Shown here: positions 6,311 to 14,539 of the stretch, piece by piece | Layout: each line of letters opens with the position of its first letter | Numbering within the stretch: position 1 is the stretch's first letter | Source: Pseudomonadota bacterium | GTDB taxonomy: Bacteria > Desulfobacterota > Desulfovibrionia > Desulfovibrionales > Desulfovibrionaceae | Direction: 5' to 3' | DNA: 38,133 bases | Assembly (NCBI GenBank): GCA_023435825.1 | Contig: JAEZMB010000275.1 | Coordinates: 1-38,133 of the forward strand | Translations under genes and position numbers: made by a program | Notes under the pieces: model-generated | Database searches by the model: none | What the model saw: only the letters and a program-made list of their open reading frames with translations | What the model was told of the DNA's origin: nothing

Positions 6311-6448
6311 ATGACGCTCTTTGACAACCAGGCCCCTTACGCAGCGAGCAACCGGCACAACCGCCGGCAACGGCTAGCCAGGGGCAACCTATGGGGGCGG
6401 CACAGGCCGCCCCTGGGACTGGCCTCGCGCAACCGGCGTGGGGCCTGA
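6311..6448 (+). CDS. Possible Arg-rich 45-aa protein
   Basis: A short frame starting ATG 6311 and ending TGA at 6446-6448, the first usable frame after the rightward promoter. It is rich in Arg and Asn (for example NRHNRRQRLARG) and ends shortly before the next gene. The ribosome-binding site is poor (GGGAAAA, well upstream), and the high GC makes Arg codons common by chance. It could be a real small RNA-binding protein in the position of lambda N, or only an untranslated leader. Low confidence. Confidence 0.25.
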   Translation: MTLFDNQAPYAASNRHNRRQRLARGNLWGRHRPPLGLASRNRRGA

Positions 6449-6467
6449 CCAGGGCAAGGAGGCTACC

Positions 6468-6659
6468 ATGAAAAAGCAGGAATCCGCTGTGCGTCAGGTG
6501 CTGTCCCTGATGCAGGCGCGCGATCACGCAGAACGCTCCGCCATGGTCGGCCGGGAGGCCCCGGCTACGATCCTTTACTACGGCCACGGCGGCGGGGCCG
6601 GCCTCGCGCCGGGGTACTTCGGCTTCTCGCCACAGGGCGGTGGGGACAGCGCAGCATAG
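6468..6659 (+). CDS. Hypothetical 63-aa early protein
   Basis: Starts at ATG 6468 with an excellent AAGGAGG at 6456-6462. The N-terminal half is helical and charged (MKKQESAVRQVLSLMQARDH). The C-terminal half is Gly-rich (YGHGGGAGLAPGYFGF). It is followed within 12 bases by the phage tRNA-Ala. No family recognised. Confidence 0.65.
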   Translation: MKKQESAVRQVLSLMQARDHAERSAMVGREAPATILYYGHGGGAGLAPGYFGFSPQGGGDSAA

Positions 6660-6671
6660 CCGTCATTTTTC

Positions 6672-6747
6672 GGGGATGTAACTCAGCTGGGAGAGCGCCT
6701 GCCTTGCACGCAGGAGGCCGCCGGTTCGATCCCGGTCATCTCCACCA
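6672..6747 (+). tRNA. tRNA-Ala(TGC), prophage-located
   Basis: A full cloverleaf with encoded CCA. Acceptor GGGGATG pairs with CATCTCC (one G-T), the discriminator is A, the anticodon stem is CCTGC/GCAGG with loop CTTGCAC (anticodon TGC) and the T-arm is GCCGG-TTCGATC-CCGGT. It is nearly the standard bacterial alanine tRNA. Position 10 is A instead of the usual G, which breaks the 10-25 pair of the D-stem. G3-T70, the alanine identity pair, is present. It sits in the early operon between a 63-aa gene and an HTH gene, so it is probably processed from the long transcript. It may be a phage tRNA or the trace of an older insertion. Confidence 0.9.
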
Positions 6748-6885
6748 TATCGCCCCATGGGACCCTCCCAACCCCCAACCCCCAACCCCTAGCCCGGGCC
6801 GCTCCGACCTCCCCCACGAACGCGGGGCGGCCCATTTGCAATCCATCCCGCCGGAATGGCCGGCAGGAACAGCCAAGGAGCCAAC

Positions 6886-7363
6886 CATGCCCGATTTCGA
6901 GGCCGCCATGGCCCGCATCCACAAAATTTCCGGCACCCGCACCCAGGTCGAACTCGCCGAACTGCTCGGCATTCGCCAGTCCAGCATTTCCGACGCCAAG
7001 CGCCGGGCCAGCGTTCCGGCCTCCTGGCTCGTGAGCCTCTTCATCCTCCGGCAGGCCAACCCGACGTGGATCACCACCGGCCAGGGCCGGCCCTACCTGA
7101 CCGAGGACGAGGGCCGCGAACTGGTGGGCGCGCCGATTGCCCCGGCCCCGGCGACCATGGCCGAACCGGCGACCCTGGACGACCTCCTGGCCCCGGCCAG
7201 GGCAATGCTCGGTCCCGGCCGCGAAATCATGATTGTGCCGGCCGGCGCGCGGGTGACCGTGGATCTGCCCCGGGCCGTCTACACCATGGACGACATGGAT
7301 TTCACCCAGCCGGTCCCGGAAATCCAGGAAATGCGACAGCTGCCCAGGGTTCAGGCGGCGTAA
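6886..7363 (+). CDS. HTH regulator, CI/Cro-like N-terminal domain
   Basis: 158 aa starting ATG 6886 after AAGGAG. Residues 1-70 form a phage-repressor-type helix-turn-helix (TQVELAELLGIRQSSISDAKRRASVPASWLVSLF), similar to the CI-type HTH domain common in Desulfovibrio phages, in which the Trp-containing segment follows the recognition helix. The C-terminal half has an Ala/Pro linker and a short acidic tail but no S24 protease residues, so it is not a self-cleaving repressor. It probably controls a later step of the early programme. It is separated from the next small gene by 11 bases with AAGGAGG. Confidence 0.7.
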
Positions 7364-7374
7364 AGGAGGCCACT

Positions 7375-7536
7375 ATGTCCGACGCCCCCGACGCGCCCTA
7401 CCGCAACATCACCCGGATCGGCATGATCGTCGGCCTGGCCCTGGTGGCCGTGATGATCGTCAAAGCGGCCCAGGCCCCGACCATCCCCAAAAATCAGGAC
7501 ACGTGCGCCTACGGCATGTGCAGGGTGGAGCCATGA
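7375..7536 (+). CDS. Small membrane protein
   Basis: 53 aa, with AAGGAGG (7363-7369) 5 bases before the ATG. One hydrophobic segment at about residues 15-33 (IGMIVGLALVAVMIVKAA) and a short C-terminal tail with two Cys (DTCAYGMC). Probably an inner-membrane protein with the tail on one side. It overlaps the next gene as ATGA. Confidence 0.6.
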   Translation: MSDAPDAPYRNITRIGMIVGLALVAVMIVKAAQAPTIPKNQDTCAYGMCRVEP

Positions 7537-7772
7537 GCACGTGCAAACACTGCGGCCATTTCCGCGCCGGATTTTGCGACTGGCTGGCCGAACAGGCCCG
7601 GGAGGGCGTGATCGCTGTCGGCGTGGATTTGCCCAAGTCGTGCCTGGACGAAATCCGCGTGCCCGTGTCGCCGGATTTCTGCTGCGACGAGATCATGGAC
7701 CATAGCCCGGCGGCGCAGGCGGAAGCGCTGCGGGACGCCGAAGCCGAGGAGCGGAGGAGGGCGGCAGCATGA
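7533..7772 (+). CDS. Cys-rich small protein, probable zinc binding
   Basis: 79 aa. The N-terminus CKHCGHFRAGFC gives C-x2-C-x7-C with a His between, and a further CC follows at FCCDE, suggesting a zinc-binding unit. The C-terminus is Ala/Glu/Arg-rich helix. Start and stop both overlap the neighbours as ATGA, so it is part of a coupled series of early genes. Function unknown. Confidence 0.65.
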   Translation: MSTCKHCGHFRAGFCDWLAEQAREGVIAVGVDLPKSCLDEIRVPVSPDFCCDEIMDHSPAAQAEALRDAEAEERRRAAA

Positions 7773-8158
7773 GCGACCAACCCTGCCCCTGTTGCGGGCA
7801 CGATCCAGTGGCTGTGAAGCTGGTTATTGGCGAGGAGCTGGAAGAAAACCAGAGATTGAAAGCCGAAGTCGAACGGCTGAAGGCCGAACGTGACGCCGCC
7901 GTTGCCAGGGGCGAGAGGGCGAAAGAGGCGCTTACGCCATCTGCCGAGACGCAGGCCGCATACATGGGTGAATTTCTCGTCAAATATCCCGAATTGGACG
8001 AGGACGGGAACGACCGTATGCGCGTGATAAACATCCCTTGGGCGGTCATTAAGAAAATAATGGCTGCCATCAAGGGGCGCGCAGACGCCGCCCTCTCCGC
8101 CCACGCCCTGGCCCAACCCGTCTCTCCGCCTCCCGCCTCGCTTCACACCCACAAATAA
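7769..8158 (+). CDS. Coiled-coil early protein with Cys N-terminus
   Basis: 129 aa. It begins with a short Cys motif (CPCCGHDP). Residues about 24-52 are a heptad coiled coil (ELEENQRLKAEVERLKAERD). A mixed region with MRVINIPWAVIKKIMAAIKG follows. Start overlaps the previous stop as ATGA. Such zinc-tip plus coiled-coil proteins are frequent in phage early operons with no known role. Confidence 0.65.
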   Translation: MSDQPCPCCGHDPVAVKLVIGEELEENQRLKAEVERLKAERDAAVARGERAKEALTPSAETQAAYMGEFLVKYPELDEDGNDRMRVINIPWAVIKKIMAAIKGRADAALSAHALAQPVSPPPASLHTHK

Positions 8159-8172
8159 CCCCGGAGGCTGCC

Positions 8173-8379
8173 ATGCAGGCCACCACCTCGACCCGTGATC
8201 CACTCGACGGGGTCTCGTCGCTCGCCCCTGATGATGAGCGGCAGCGCGCGGAGATTTATCAGCTCGGGCTGGCTGGGAATCACGGCGAGGTGCGTCGGCG
8301 GCTGGCGGAGGCCGAGACGAGGGTGAGGCTGCATATCGCGGCACGGTTGCTGGCAAGGGGATTGCCCGCAACGGCCTGA
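8173..8379 (+). CDS. Hypothetical 68-aa early protein
   Basis: Starts ATG 8173 after CGGAGG. Charged and helical, with an amphipathic stretch at HGEVRRRLAEAETRVRLHIAARLLARG. No cysteines or membrane segment. No family recognised; 26 bases separate it from the 428-aa gene. Confidence 0.55.
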   Translation: MQATTSTRDPLDGVSSLAPDDERQRAEIYQLGLAGNHGEVRRRLAEAETRVRLHIAARLLARGLPATA

Positions 8380-8405
8380 CAACCACGAACACACTGGAGG
8401 AAGCC

Positions 8406-9692
8406 ATGACCTACAACGATTTGCAGACCCAGGCCCGGGCGGCCCTTGACGCCGTTATCGCCACCATGCCCACCGAGGGAAAGGCGCTTAGCGCCTACTT
8501 GGCCGGCCTGCACAAGCAGCACGTCGCAGTCCTGGGCGAGGACGAAGCGTTTGTCCTGGCCGACAAGCAGGGCAACATCAAGGCCTACAAGCAGCGCCTG
8601 ACCCTTTCCCTGGACAACGGCGGGCTGGTGAAGCCCGGCTTTTCCGACAAAATTCCCTTCGTCGTCTCTGCTCAGGGCTACGAAATGTGGGCCGAGGCCG
8701 CCGGGGCCTGCGTAATCTTTCCCGAGTCGGTCATGGTGGACGGCGTCAAGCAGGCAAACCCACACGTGATCCGCGACCCGAACAACCGACGTATCCTCAA
8801 CATCTACGCCCGAGCCGTGGCCTTCCGCTTCTCCTCCAAGGGCTTGCCCATGGTGGCCGACTGGACCACGGCTTACGACGTCCCGAGCTATCGCCTCATC
8901 GACCTCATCGCCAAGGCCAAGCAAACACCCCAGGCATTCAAGCTTTTGCCGGCGGACATGGCAAAGCCGACGGAAAAGGGCACCTGGGGAGCCTATCCCT
9001 TCGACGAAACCATGGTGCTGTGGGTCAACAGCGAGCACGGCGAGGCTTTGAAGTGGTACGGCGAGATTCTCAACCGCGAGAAGAAGGCTATCGACTTCGC
9101 GCAGACGTTCGCCCGCCGCAACGCCTGCAAACACCTCTCCGGACTCCAAAAGGCCCCCGGCTCTGTGTGGGACATCCCCGTCATCTGCTGGCGGCCGACC
9201 GGCGGCAGTATCGTGAAGTGGGACTCCACCACCTACGCCAACGTCCAGCGCCGCATCGAAAGTCTGGGCGAGGGCCAGAACTTCGCCGCCCTGGGCGAAG
9301 GCGAAAAGCCCATGACCATCGAACTCCGCAAGGGCACCGAACGCATGGACGACGAGCCCGACCTGATCAATGCCGAAGACGAGGAACACGCCCCCGAAGC
9401 CGCCCCGTTGGACATGGCTCCGGGCCAGAACGGCACCTACGACCACGCCCCGGGAATGCCGGCCCCGGCCGACAGCCCCGCCCTCAGCCAGGAAGGCACG
9501 GCCGCGCCGGTCCTGTCCGAAGCCGACCAGAAGGCTCTGGCCAACTATCGCACCACTCGGGAGAACTTCCCCGATGAGGACGCCGAAGCCCGGCGCCGCA
9601 TGGGCATCCACCCCGATGCGGATGTGACGCCGGCCCAGGCCCAGGAACTCTACCGAATCGCCAGCGCCATCGTGGATGGCAGCGAATCGTGA
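8406..9692 (+). CDS. Early protein, possible recombination mediator
   Basis: 428 aa, with GGAGGA before the ATG. Residues 1-290 form a conserved-looking domain with KQRLTLSLDNGGLVKPGFSDKIPF, a GYEMWAEAAGACVIFPESV segment and FARRNACKHLSGLQ. The last 130 residues are an acidic Ala/Pro linker and a small helical tail. I do not recognise the family. Size and its place directly before an SbcC/SMC-like ATPase and a UvrD helicase suggest a single-strand annealing or DNA-binding recombination protein in the RecT/Erf style, but no RecT signature is clear. The stop overlaps the next gene as ATGA. Confidence 0.75.
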   Translation: MTYNDLQTQARAALDAVIATMPTEGKALSAYLAGLHKQHVAVLGEDEAFVLADKQGNIKAYKQRLTLSLDNGGLVKPGFSDKIPFVVSAQGYEMWAEAAGACVIFPESVMVDGVKQANPHVIRDPNNRRILNIYARAVAFRFSSKGLPMVADWTTAYDVPSYRLIDLIAKAKQTPQAFKLLPADMAKPTEKGTWGAYPFDETMVLWVNSEHGEALKWYGEILNREKKAIDFAQTFARRNACKHLSGLQKAPGSVWDIPVICWRPTGGSIVKWDSTTYANVQRRIESLGEGQNFAALGEGEKPMTIELRKGTERMDDEPDLINAEDEEHAPEAAPLDMAPGQNGTYDHAPGMPAPADSPALSQEGTAAPVLSEADQKALANYRTTRENFPDEDAEARRRMGIHPDADVTPAQAQELYRIASAIVDGSES

Positions 9693-10708
9693 TCGCCGAA
9701 GTCTTTGCCCAAAACTTCAAGGGGGCCTCGTTCAAGGCCCCCTTGGGGGGGCTGACGTTGGTGGTGGGGCCGAACGGGGCAGGCAAATCCTCCCGATCCC
9801 AGGCCATCCAGCTTGCCGTTCTTGGCTACGTGCCGGGCACGGCCAAGCGAAACGCGGACATCATGGATGCCTTCGGCGGCAAGGGGCACGAACTACGCGT
9901 CGGCGTCGTGCTGGATTCGGGCCACAAGATCGAGCGGCGGTTCTCGCGCTCCCGGTCCGGCAGCGTGTCCATGGAGACGTTCGCTGGCGGCGTCAAGGTG
10001 AAGGCCGACGAGTTCGCCAGGGCCCTGGCCAGCGTGGCCGTGGTGGACTTGTTCGTTTTCCTTGGCCTCTCGGACCAGAAAAAGATCGACGAGCTCTTCC
10101 GGCTGTTCCCGCCTGAGGGCGACGTAAAAAGCGTGGCCGAGAAGATCGAACAGCAAACCAAGAAGCTCAACGCCCTGGAGCGCCAGGAACAGGACGCCAC
10201 CCGAGCCGTGGCCACGATCCAGGCCCAGCGGGCCAAGATCGAACTGCCGGCCGGGACCCTGGCCGAGAAGACCGCCGAGATTGAGCAGGCCGAAGCCGAA
10301 TTGCGGCAGGCCCGGGCCGACCTGGAAGCCGAGCGGATTGCTGCCGCCCGTGCGGATGAGCAGGCCCAGGCCGAAGCGCTGCAGGCCGAACAGCCGGCAC
10401 CGGTGGCCCCGGCCGACAGCCCCGAACCCGGCCAGGAAGAAGAGCCCTGGGAGGCCCCTGTGGGCTATGGCGCGCCGCCGGCCGCCGTTCGCACCAGCCT
10501 CGCCCCTGCTCAGCCCCGGTCACTGCCCCAGGTGCAGCCGCAAGCCCTGGCCCCGGCACCGACCCGAACTGGGCCGGACGTGACCGCCATCCTTGAACGC
10601 ATCCTTGCCACCATGGAGCGGGCCGGCTGCAGCATGTGCGCCGCGCGCATGGTCATCAAATCCGAACTCAAAAAGGCCGGCCAGAGCCAGCCCCGGGAGG
10701 CGGCATGA
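9689..10708 (+). CDS. N-terminal half of a split SMC/SbcC-like ATPase
   Basis: 339 aa. The N-terminus is the head half of an SMC/RecF/SbcC-type ATPase: GGLTLVVGPNGAGKSS with Walker A at 27-34, followed by strand-rich sequence and the start of a coiled coil (about residues 145-230: AEKIEQQTKKLNALERQEQD, EQAEAELRQARADLEAER). A Pro/Ala-rich linker and a Cys-containing helical tail (GCSMCAARMVIKSELKKAG) replace the expected return coil, signature and Walker B. Those are in the next gene, which overlaps as ATGA at 10705-10708. The two products should form one ATPase head together. Confidence 0.8.
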   Translation: MIAEVFAQNFKGASFKAPLGGLTLVVGPNGAGKSSRSQAIQLAVLGYVPGTAKRNADIMDAFGGKGHELRVGVVLDSGHKIERRFSRSRSGSVSMETFAGGVKVKADEFARALASVAVVDLFVFLGLSDQKKIDELFRLFPPEGDVKSVAEKIEQQTKKLNALERQEQDATRAVATIQAQRAKIELPAGTLAEKTAEIEQAEAELRQARADLEAERIAAARADEQAQAEALQAEQPAPVAPADSPEPGQEEEPWEAPVGYGAPPAAVRTSLAPAQPRSLPQVQPQALAPAPTRTGPDVTAILERILATMERAGCSMCAARMVIKSELKKAGQSQPREAA

Positions 10709-11301
10709 ACGCCGACCCCAGCATCTTGGAAAACCAAGTCGCCGGCCTGGAACAACGGCTGCGCAATCTGCGCGGCGAACTGGCCTTGTTCCAGAAAGCC
10801 AAGGGCCTGGACGAGGCCGCCGAATCCGAGCGCGCCAACGCCGATGCGGCGCGTAAGGCCCAGGGCGAAGTTAAAGCAGCGCTTGAAGGCCTGAAGAGCC
10901 AGAAGGCCAAGGCCGTCGACAAGACTTGCACCGAACTGGCCGAGGCCATGGGACACATCCTGCCTGAGGGCGCGGCGGTCATGCGCATTGAGGACGATGG
11001 GAGCGTGCTCCTGGGGCAGCTGATGCCGGACGGCCGGGTTGTGCCCCATGCTGGCCTGAGCGGCGGGCAGCGGGTCCTTTTCGACGCGGCTTTGGCCCAC
11101 GCGCTCCTTGGTAAAACCCCGCACCGGTCGTTGATCCTGGAGGCGGCCGAACTGGACTCGGGCCGACTGGCCCAGGCCTTGGAACACATGGCTGCCAGCA
11201 ACCCGGGGACGCAGATCATCATCAACAGTTGCCACGCGCCGGCCGAAGTCCCGGCCGGATGGAGCGTGGTGGAGATGGGAGCCGACCATGGAGACGCCTA
11301 A
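10705..11301 (+). CDS. C-terminal half of a split SMC/SbcC-like ATPase
   Basis: 198 aa from ATG 10705. Residues 8-75 are a coiled coil (ENQVAGLEQRLRNLRGELA). Then come the ABC signature LSGGQRVLFDAALAHALL (118-122 for LSGGQ) and the Walker B region RSLILEAAELD (141-151), followed by a strand ending IIINSCH, the H-loop position. The usual Walker B Asp-Glu reads Glu-Ala, so hydrolysis may be slow or the pair may act as a switch. It complements the Walker A protein encoded just upstream. It overlaps the helicase gene by 14 bases. Confidence 0.8.
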   Translation: MNADPSILENQVAGLEQRLRNLRGELALFQKAKGLDEAAESERANADAARKAQGEVKAALEGLKSQKAKAVDKTCTELAEAMGHILPEGAAVMRIEDDGSVLLGQLMPDGRVVPHAGLSGGQRVLFDAALAHALLGKTPHRSLILEAAELDSGRLAQALEHMAASNPGTQIIINSCHAPAEVPAGWSVVEMGADHGDA

Positions 11302-13141
11302 CCCCTCCTGCGCCGCGCGCGCCGCGCTTGACCCGGACCAGCTTGCCGCCGTCACCTCCGATGCCCGCCGCGCCCTGGTCCTGGCCGGGGCCGGCAGCGG
11401 CAAGACCCGCGTGCTGACCGAGCGTATTGCCTACCTCATCGAGGAGTGCAAAGCCGCGCCGTCCGAGGTCGTGGCGGTCACCTTTACCCGCAAAGCCGCT
11501 GCCGAGATGCGGGAACGGCTGGTGAAACGGATCGGGAACAAGGCCTACGGCGTGACCATGGGCACCATGCACGCCCTGGCCCTGGTGCAGCTTCGCCGGT
11601 TCGGCGAGATGATCGGCCTGCGGCCGGACAACATCACGGTCTACAGCGAATGGGAGGAGAGTGTCTTGCTGCGGCAGGTGGCCCAGGAAATGGGCGTCCT
11701 CAAGGGCACTGCCTGGAAGGTCCCGAAGAAGGAGATCGACGCGGCTTTCGGCTCCTTCTACGCCACCGGCATTGAGCCGTGCGAGTTCGACAAGCCCTTT
11801 GACCTCTTCCGCGCTTTCATGACCCGGTGCAGGGAAAACAACGCCCTGACCTACGGCGGGCTGCTCACCGGCTTCATGCTGCTCCTGCCGAAGGTCATGG
11901 GTTACCTGGGATGGCGGCACGTGCTGGTGGACGAGGTGCAGGACCTTGACCGGCTGCAATGGGGGCTGATCGAGGCCATGGCCGCCGGGCTGCCGGCCAC
12001 GCTGTTCGCAGTCGGGGACGTGGACCAGTCCATCTACGCTTGGCGCGGGGCCGCCCCGGAATACCTGGTTGAAAACGCCGACACGTTCAAGGTGCTGCGG
12101 CTGGAGCTAAATTACCGATCCGGCCGGGGCATCGTCGAGGCGGCAAACCGGCTGATCGGCCACAACATGGCCCGGCTGCCGAAGACCATGAAGGCCTGCC
12201 GGGAGGATTTCACCCTGTTGGGCCGAGCTCCCGATATGGACAGCTCCCGCGTTGCCCAATGGGTGAAGGCGACGACCACGCAAGGCCAAAAGCCCGGCGA
12301 CATCGCCGTCCTCGCCCGAAAGCACATCCTCCTGCAGCGCGTGGCCGAAGAGCTCGACGCCCGTGGCGTGCCGTACCTCTACGTAGGCCAGAAGGCCGCC
12401 CTGACGAACACCGAGGAGTTCCGGCGGTTCCATGCCTTCCTCAAGCTCCTGGTGAACCCGTTCGACAACTTCGCGTTTCTGCTCATCCGGGAAGCCCTGG
12501 GCGTCTCGGATGACGAATATGCCGTGCTCCGGGCCCGGGCCATCCGCGAGGATCAAAGCCACCTCCAGGCGTGGCTGGACTCGAACCAGAGGCAGGCCAT
12601 CAAGGAGGTCGGGGGCGCGAACTTCTATCGATATTGGGCCGAAGATGACTTTGTCGAAGACGCTTGCCGAGAGGTGTTTTTCAGGCTGCACCCTGAGGCC
12701 GATGTCGAGGACGCCACTGGCCCGGTGTTCGATTTCATCGACGCCTACTGCCAGGGCCGCCCCCCGCATGAGCGCACCGTTTCCGCCTACCTCGAATGGC
12801 TCTCCACCTTCGACATCCAGGACGAGATCCCCGAAGCCGACCCCGACGGCCCCGGCGTTGTCACTCTGGCTACCATCCACGGCTCCAAGGGCCTGGAATG
12901 GCCCTACGTGATCCTGGCCGGCTGCAACGAGGGCATCCTGCCCAGCGAACGCGCCGTGAAATCCGGCGACCTGGAGGAGGAACGCCGGCTGGCCTATGTG
13001 GCCATCACCCGGGCCCGGGACTGCCTGACCCTGGCAGTGCGGCCGGAGCGCAGCGAGAAGCCCGGCCGGGATGGGCAGATGCAAGTCTACGTGTCCCCGG
13101 TGAGCCGGTTCGTGGCCGAGGCCATGGGAGGTGGGGAGTAA
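11288..13141 (+). CDS. UvrD/Rep-family superfamily 1 helicase
   Basis: 617 aa with all SF1A motifs in order: DPDQLAAV (Q motif), AGAGSGKT (33-40), TFTRKAAAEM, VLVDEVQD (motif II, DEVQ), FAVGDVDQSIYAWRGA (III), LNYRS (IV), TIHGSKGLEW (V) and YVAITRA (VI). It should unwind DNA 3' to 5' using ATP. It is shorter than host UvrD/PcrA (about 720 aa) because it ends soon after motif VI. It sits directly after the split ATPase, so the three proteins may process DNA ends or replication intermediates together. The stop overlaps the next start (TAATG). Confidence 0.93.
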   Translation: METPNPSCAARAALDPDQLAAVTSDARRALVLAGAGSGKTRVLTERIAYLIEECKAAPSEVVAVTFTRKAAAEMRERLVKRIGNKAYGVTMGTMHALALVQLRRFGEMIGLRPDNITVYSEWEESVLLRQVAQEMGVLKGTAWKVPKKEIDAAFGSFYATGIEPCEFDKPFDLFRAFMTRCRENNALTYGGLLTGFMLLLPKVMGYLGWRHVLVDEVQDLDRLQWGLIEAMAAGLPATLFAVGDVDQSIYAWRGAAPEYLVENADTFKVLRLELNYRSGRGIVEAANRLIGHNMARLPKTMKACREDFTLLGRAPDMDSSRVAQWVKATTTQGQKPGDIAVLARKHILLQRVAEELDARGVPYLYVGQKAALTNTEEFRRFHAFLKLLVNPFDNFAFLLIREALGVSDDEYAVLRARAIREDQSHLQAWLDSNQRQAIKEVGGANFYRYWAEDDFVEDACREVFFRLHPEADVEDATGPVFDFIDAYCQGRPPHERTVSAYLEWLSTFDIQDEIPEADPDGPGVVTLATIHGSKGLEWPYVILAGCNEGILPSERAVKSGDLEEERRLAYVAITRARDCLTLAVRPERSEKPGRDGQMQVYVSPVSRFVAEAMGGGE

Positions 13142-13371
13142 TGTCCTTGAGCCTTCATGAATATGAAGTCTTTGAACGATCCAGCGCTCTTTTCAAGCTG
13201 CTGGTCACCGAGGGTTACCCCTTGGAGATAATCGACGGCCTGCACGACATCGCGGAAGCCCTGATCGAAACCAAGGGGTTTGAGCCTCTGTTTCGGGAAT
13301 GCGTCGCCCGGGTCAAGGAGCATGCCGAGGCCAGCCGCAACGGCTACAACCTGCCGGCGGTGGCAGCATGA
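13141..13371 (+). CDS. Hypothetical 76-aa early protein
   Basis: Starts at ATG 13141, sharing one base with the helicase stop. Helical and mixed-charge throughout (LHEYEVFERSSALFKLLVTEG, VARVKEHAEAS). No motifs recognised. Overlaps the next gene as ATGA. Confidence 0.6.
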   Translation: MSLSLHEYEVFERSSALFKLLVTEGYPLEIIDGLHDIAEALIETKGFEPLFRECVARVKEHAEASRNGYNLPAVAA

Positions 13372-13550
13372 ACGACCCCCTGCGCCGCCTCACCCCCGCC
13401 GAAATGCGCCAAGTCAACGACGCCTTCGCCGACCTCAAGCAAATCATCACTGCCGCCAAACGGCTGCACGCCGCCAAGCGCAAGGAGGCCCCATGCACGA
13501 GCACGAGCAAAAGCGCACCGTCCAAGTCGCCCGCGCGCGTTGCCGCGTGA
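13368..13550 (+). CDS. Hypothetical 60-aa basic protein
   Basis: Starts at ATG 13368 by ATGA overlap. Residues 8-35 are a predicted helix (LTPAEMRQVNDAFADLKQII), then a basic Ser/Lys/Ala tail. It overlaps the next gene by 58 bases in another frame, so one of the two C- or N-termini may be wrong; this one has translational coupling, the next has a good ribosome-binding site. Confidence 0.5.
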   Translation: MNDPLRRLTPAEMRQVNDAFADLKQIITAAKRLHAAKRKEAPCTSTSKSAPSKSPARVAA

Positions 13551-13651
13551 AGGCCCTGGAGCAACAGGCCGCGCCCTGGCCGCATCGGGAACGGGCGCGG
13601 AAGCAGTTGCGGAAAATCGAAGGGAAAACCACCAGACCGGTGAAGGAATAG
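13493..13651 (+). CDS. Hypothetical 52-aa basic protein
   Basis: ATG 13493 is preceded by AAGGAGG at 13482-13488. Strongly basic and helical (RARCRVKALEQQ, RERARKQLRKIEGK), which suggests nucleic-acid binding. The strong ribosome-binding site supports it despite the overlap with the preceding frame. Confidence 0.5.
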   Translation: MHEHEQKRTVQVARARCRVKALEQQAAPWPHRERARKQLRKIEGKTTRPVKE

Positions 13652-13660
13652 GGAGAATCC

Positions 13661-14536
13661 ATGGAAGCCAGAACCGATAGCCAGACCAGAACCCCGACCA
13701 CGCCCCCACCGAACCAGCCTCCCCGGGCTGCCAGGACCCGCAAACCGGCGGATGGCCCGGCGGTCGCAGCCGGTCAGACCCAGACCGAAGAGGCCGCGGC
13801 CTCCGAAGTGGGCCAGGCCGAAACCGCGCTCCTGGACCTGTCCCTTGCCACCTTCGCCGCCGGCGTCCACGCCGAGATCCCCTACGAGTCCGACGTGGCC
13901 CTGGCTCACTGGCGCGAGGGCGTCATGGACCGCGCCGAACGCGCCCGGGACCGGGATGCGCTGCAGGCCCAAATCGACGACCTCACCGCTGAGGTCACGG
14001 CCTACGCTGACGAGATGGGCGAACTGCTGGACGAGCTCAAGCGGGCCAATTTGCCGGCTGACTTGAGCTGCACGGCCAAGAACATCCTGGCGCTCATCGA
14101 GATCGACAAGGGCCAGACCGTTCGCGCCATCGCCGAAGCGCTCCAGACCGTGGCCTACGATATGCGGTCCCGGTACATGGCCAAGTACAAGGGCAAGGTC
14201 AAAGTCACCCTGAACTGCTCTCCCGACCCTCACGAGGATGATGCGATGATGGTCTTGGGCGAAGTCTCGCCCGAGACACCGGCCCAGGCGACGGGCGGGA
14301 AGCTCACCCTGGCCACGGACGGCTCTATCGTCACCCGGCGGGAGTCGGCTGAGGCTGTGCAGCTCAAGATGGTCGAGACCGAGCCCGATCCGCTGGTGGA
14401 GATGTACGGCGAGGCCGAGGGGTCCGCGATGCGGAACCTGATGACCGCCAAGGGCGTCAACGAGATCACCCTGGGGACCGGCGCGAACAAGGTCAAGATC
14501 AAGTTCGTCGGCGGCCGGGCGAAGAAGGCGGCGTAG
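13661..14536 (+). CDS. Hypothetical 291-aa early protein
   Basis: Starts ATG 13661 after GGGAG. Residues 1-50 are a disordered Thr/Pro/Arg-rich tail. About 55-150 is helical with a probable coiled coil (RDRDALQAQIDDLTAEVTAYADEMGELLDELKRA). About 160-230 contains KVKVTLNCSPDPHEDDAMMVLGEVS, strand-rich. The C-terminus is basic. The middle strand segment resembles proteins encoded with phage recombination genes, but I cannot name it. Possibly a DNA-binding or scaffold protein. Confidence 0.7.
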   Translation: MEARTDSQTRTPTTPPPNQPPRAARTRKPADGPAVAAGQTQTEEAAASEVGQAETALLDLSLATFAAGVHAEIPYESDVALAHWREGVMDRAERARDRDALQAQIDDLTAEVTAYADEMGELLDELKRANLPADLSCTAKNILALIEIDKGQTVRAIAEALQTVAYDMRSRYMAKYKGKVKVTLNCSPDPHEDDAMMVLGEVSPETPAQATGGKLTLATDGSIVTRRESAEAVQLKMVETEPDPLVEMYGEAEGSAMRNLMTAKGVNEITLGTGANKVKIKFVGGRAKKAA

Positions 14537-14539
14537 GGC

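Noticed and set aside
6094..6324. Open frame starting in operator O3
   Set aside because: It would start inside an operator upstream of the -35 box, lacks a ribosome-binding site and has low-complexity basic sequence.
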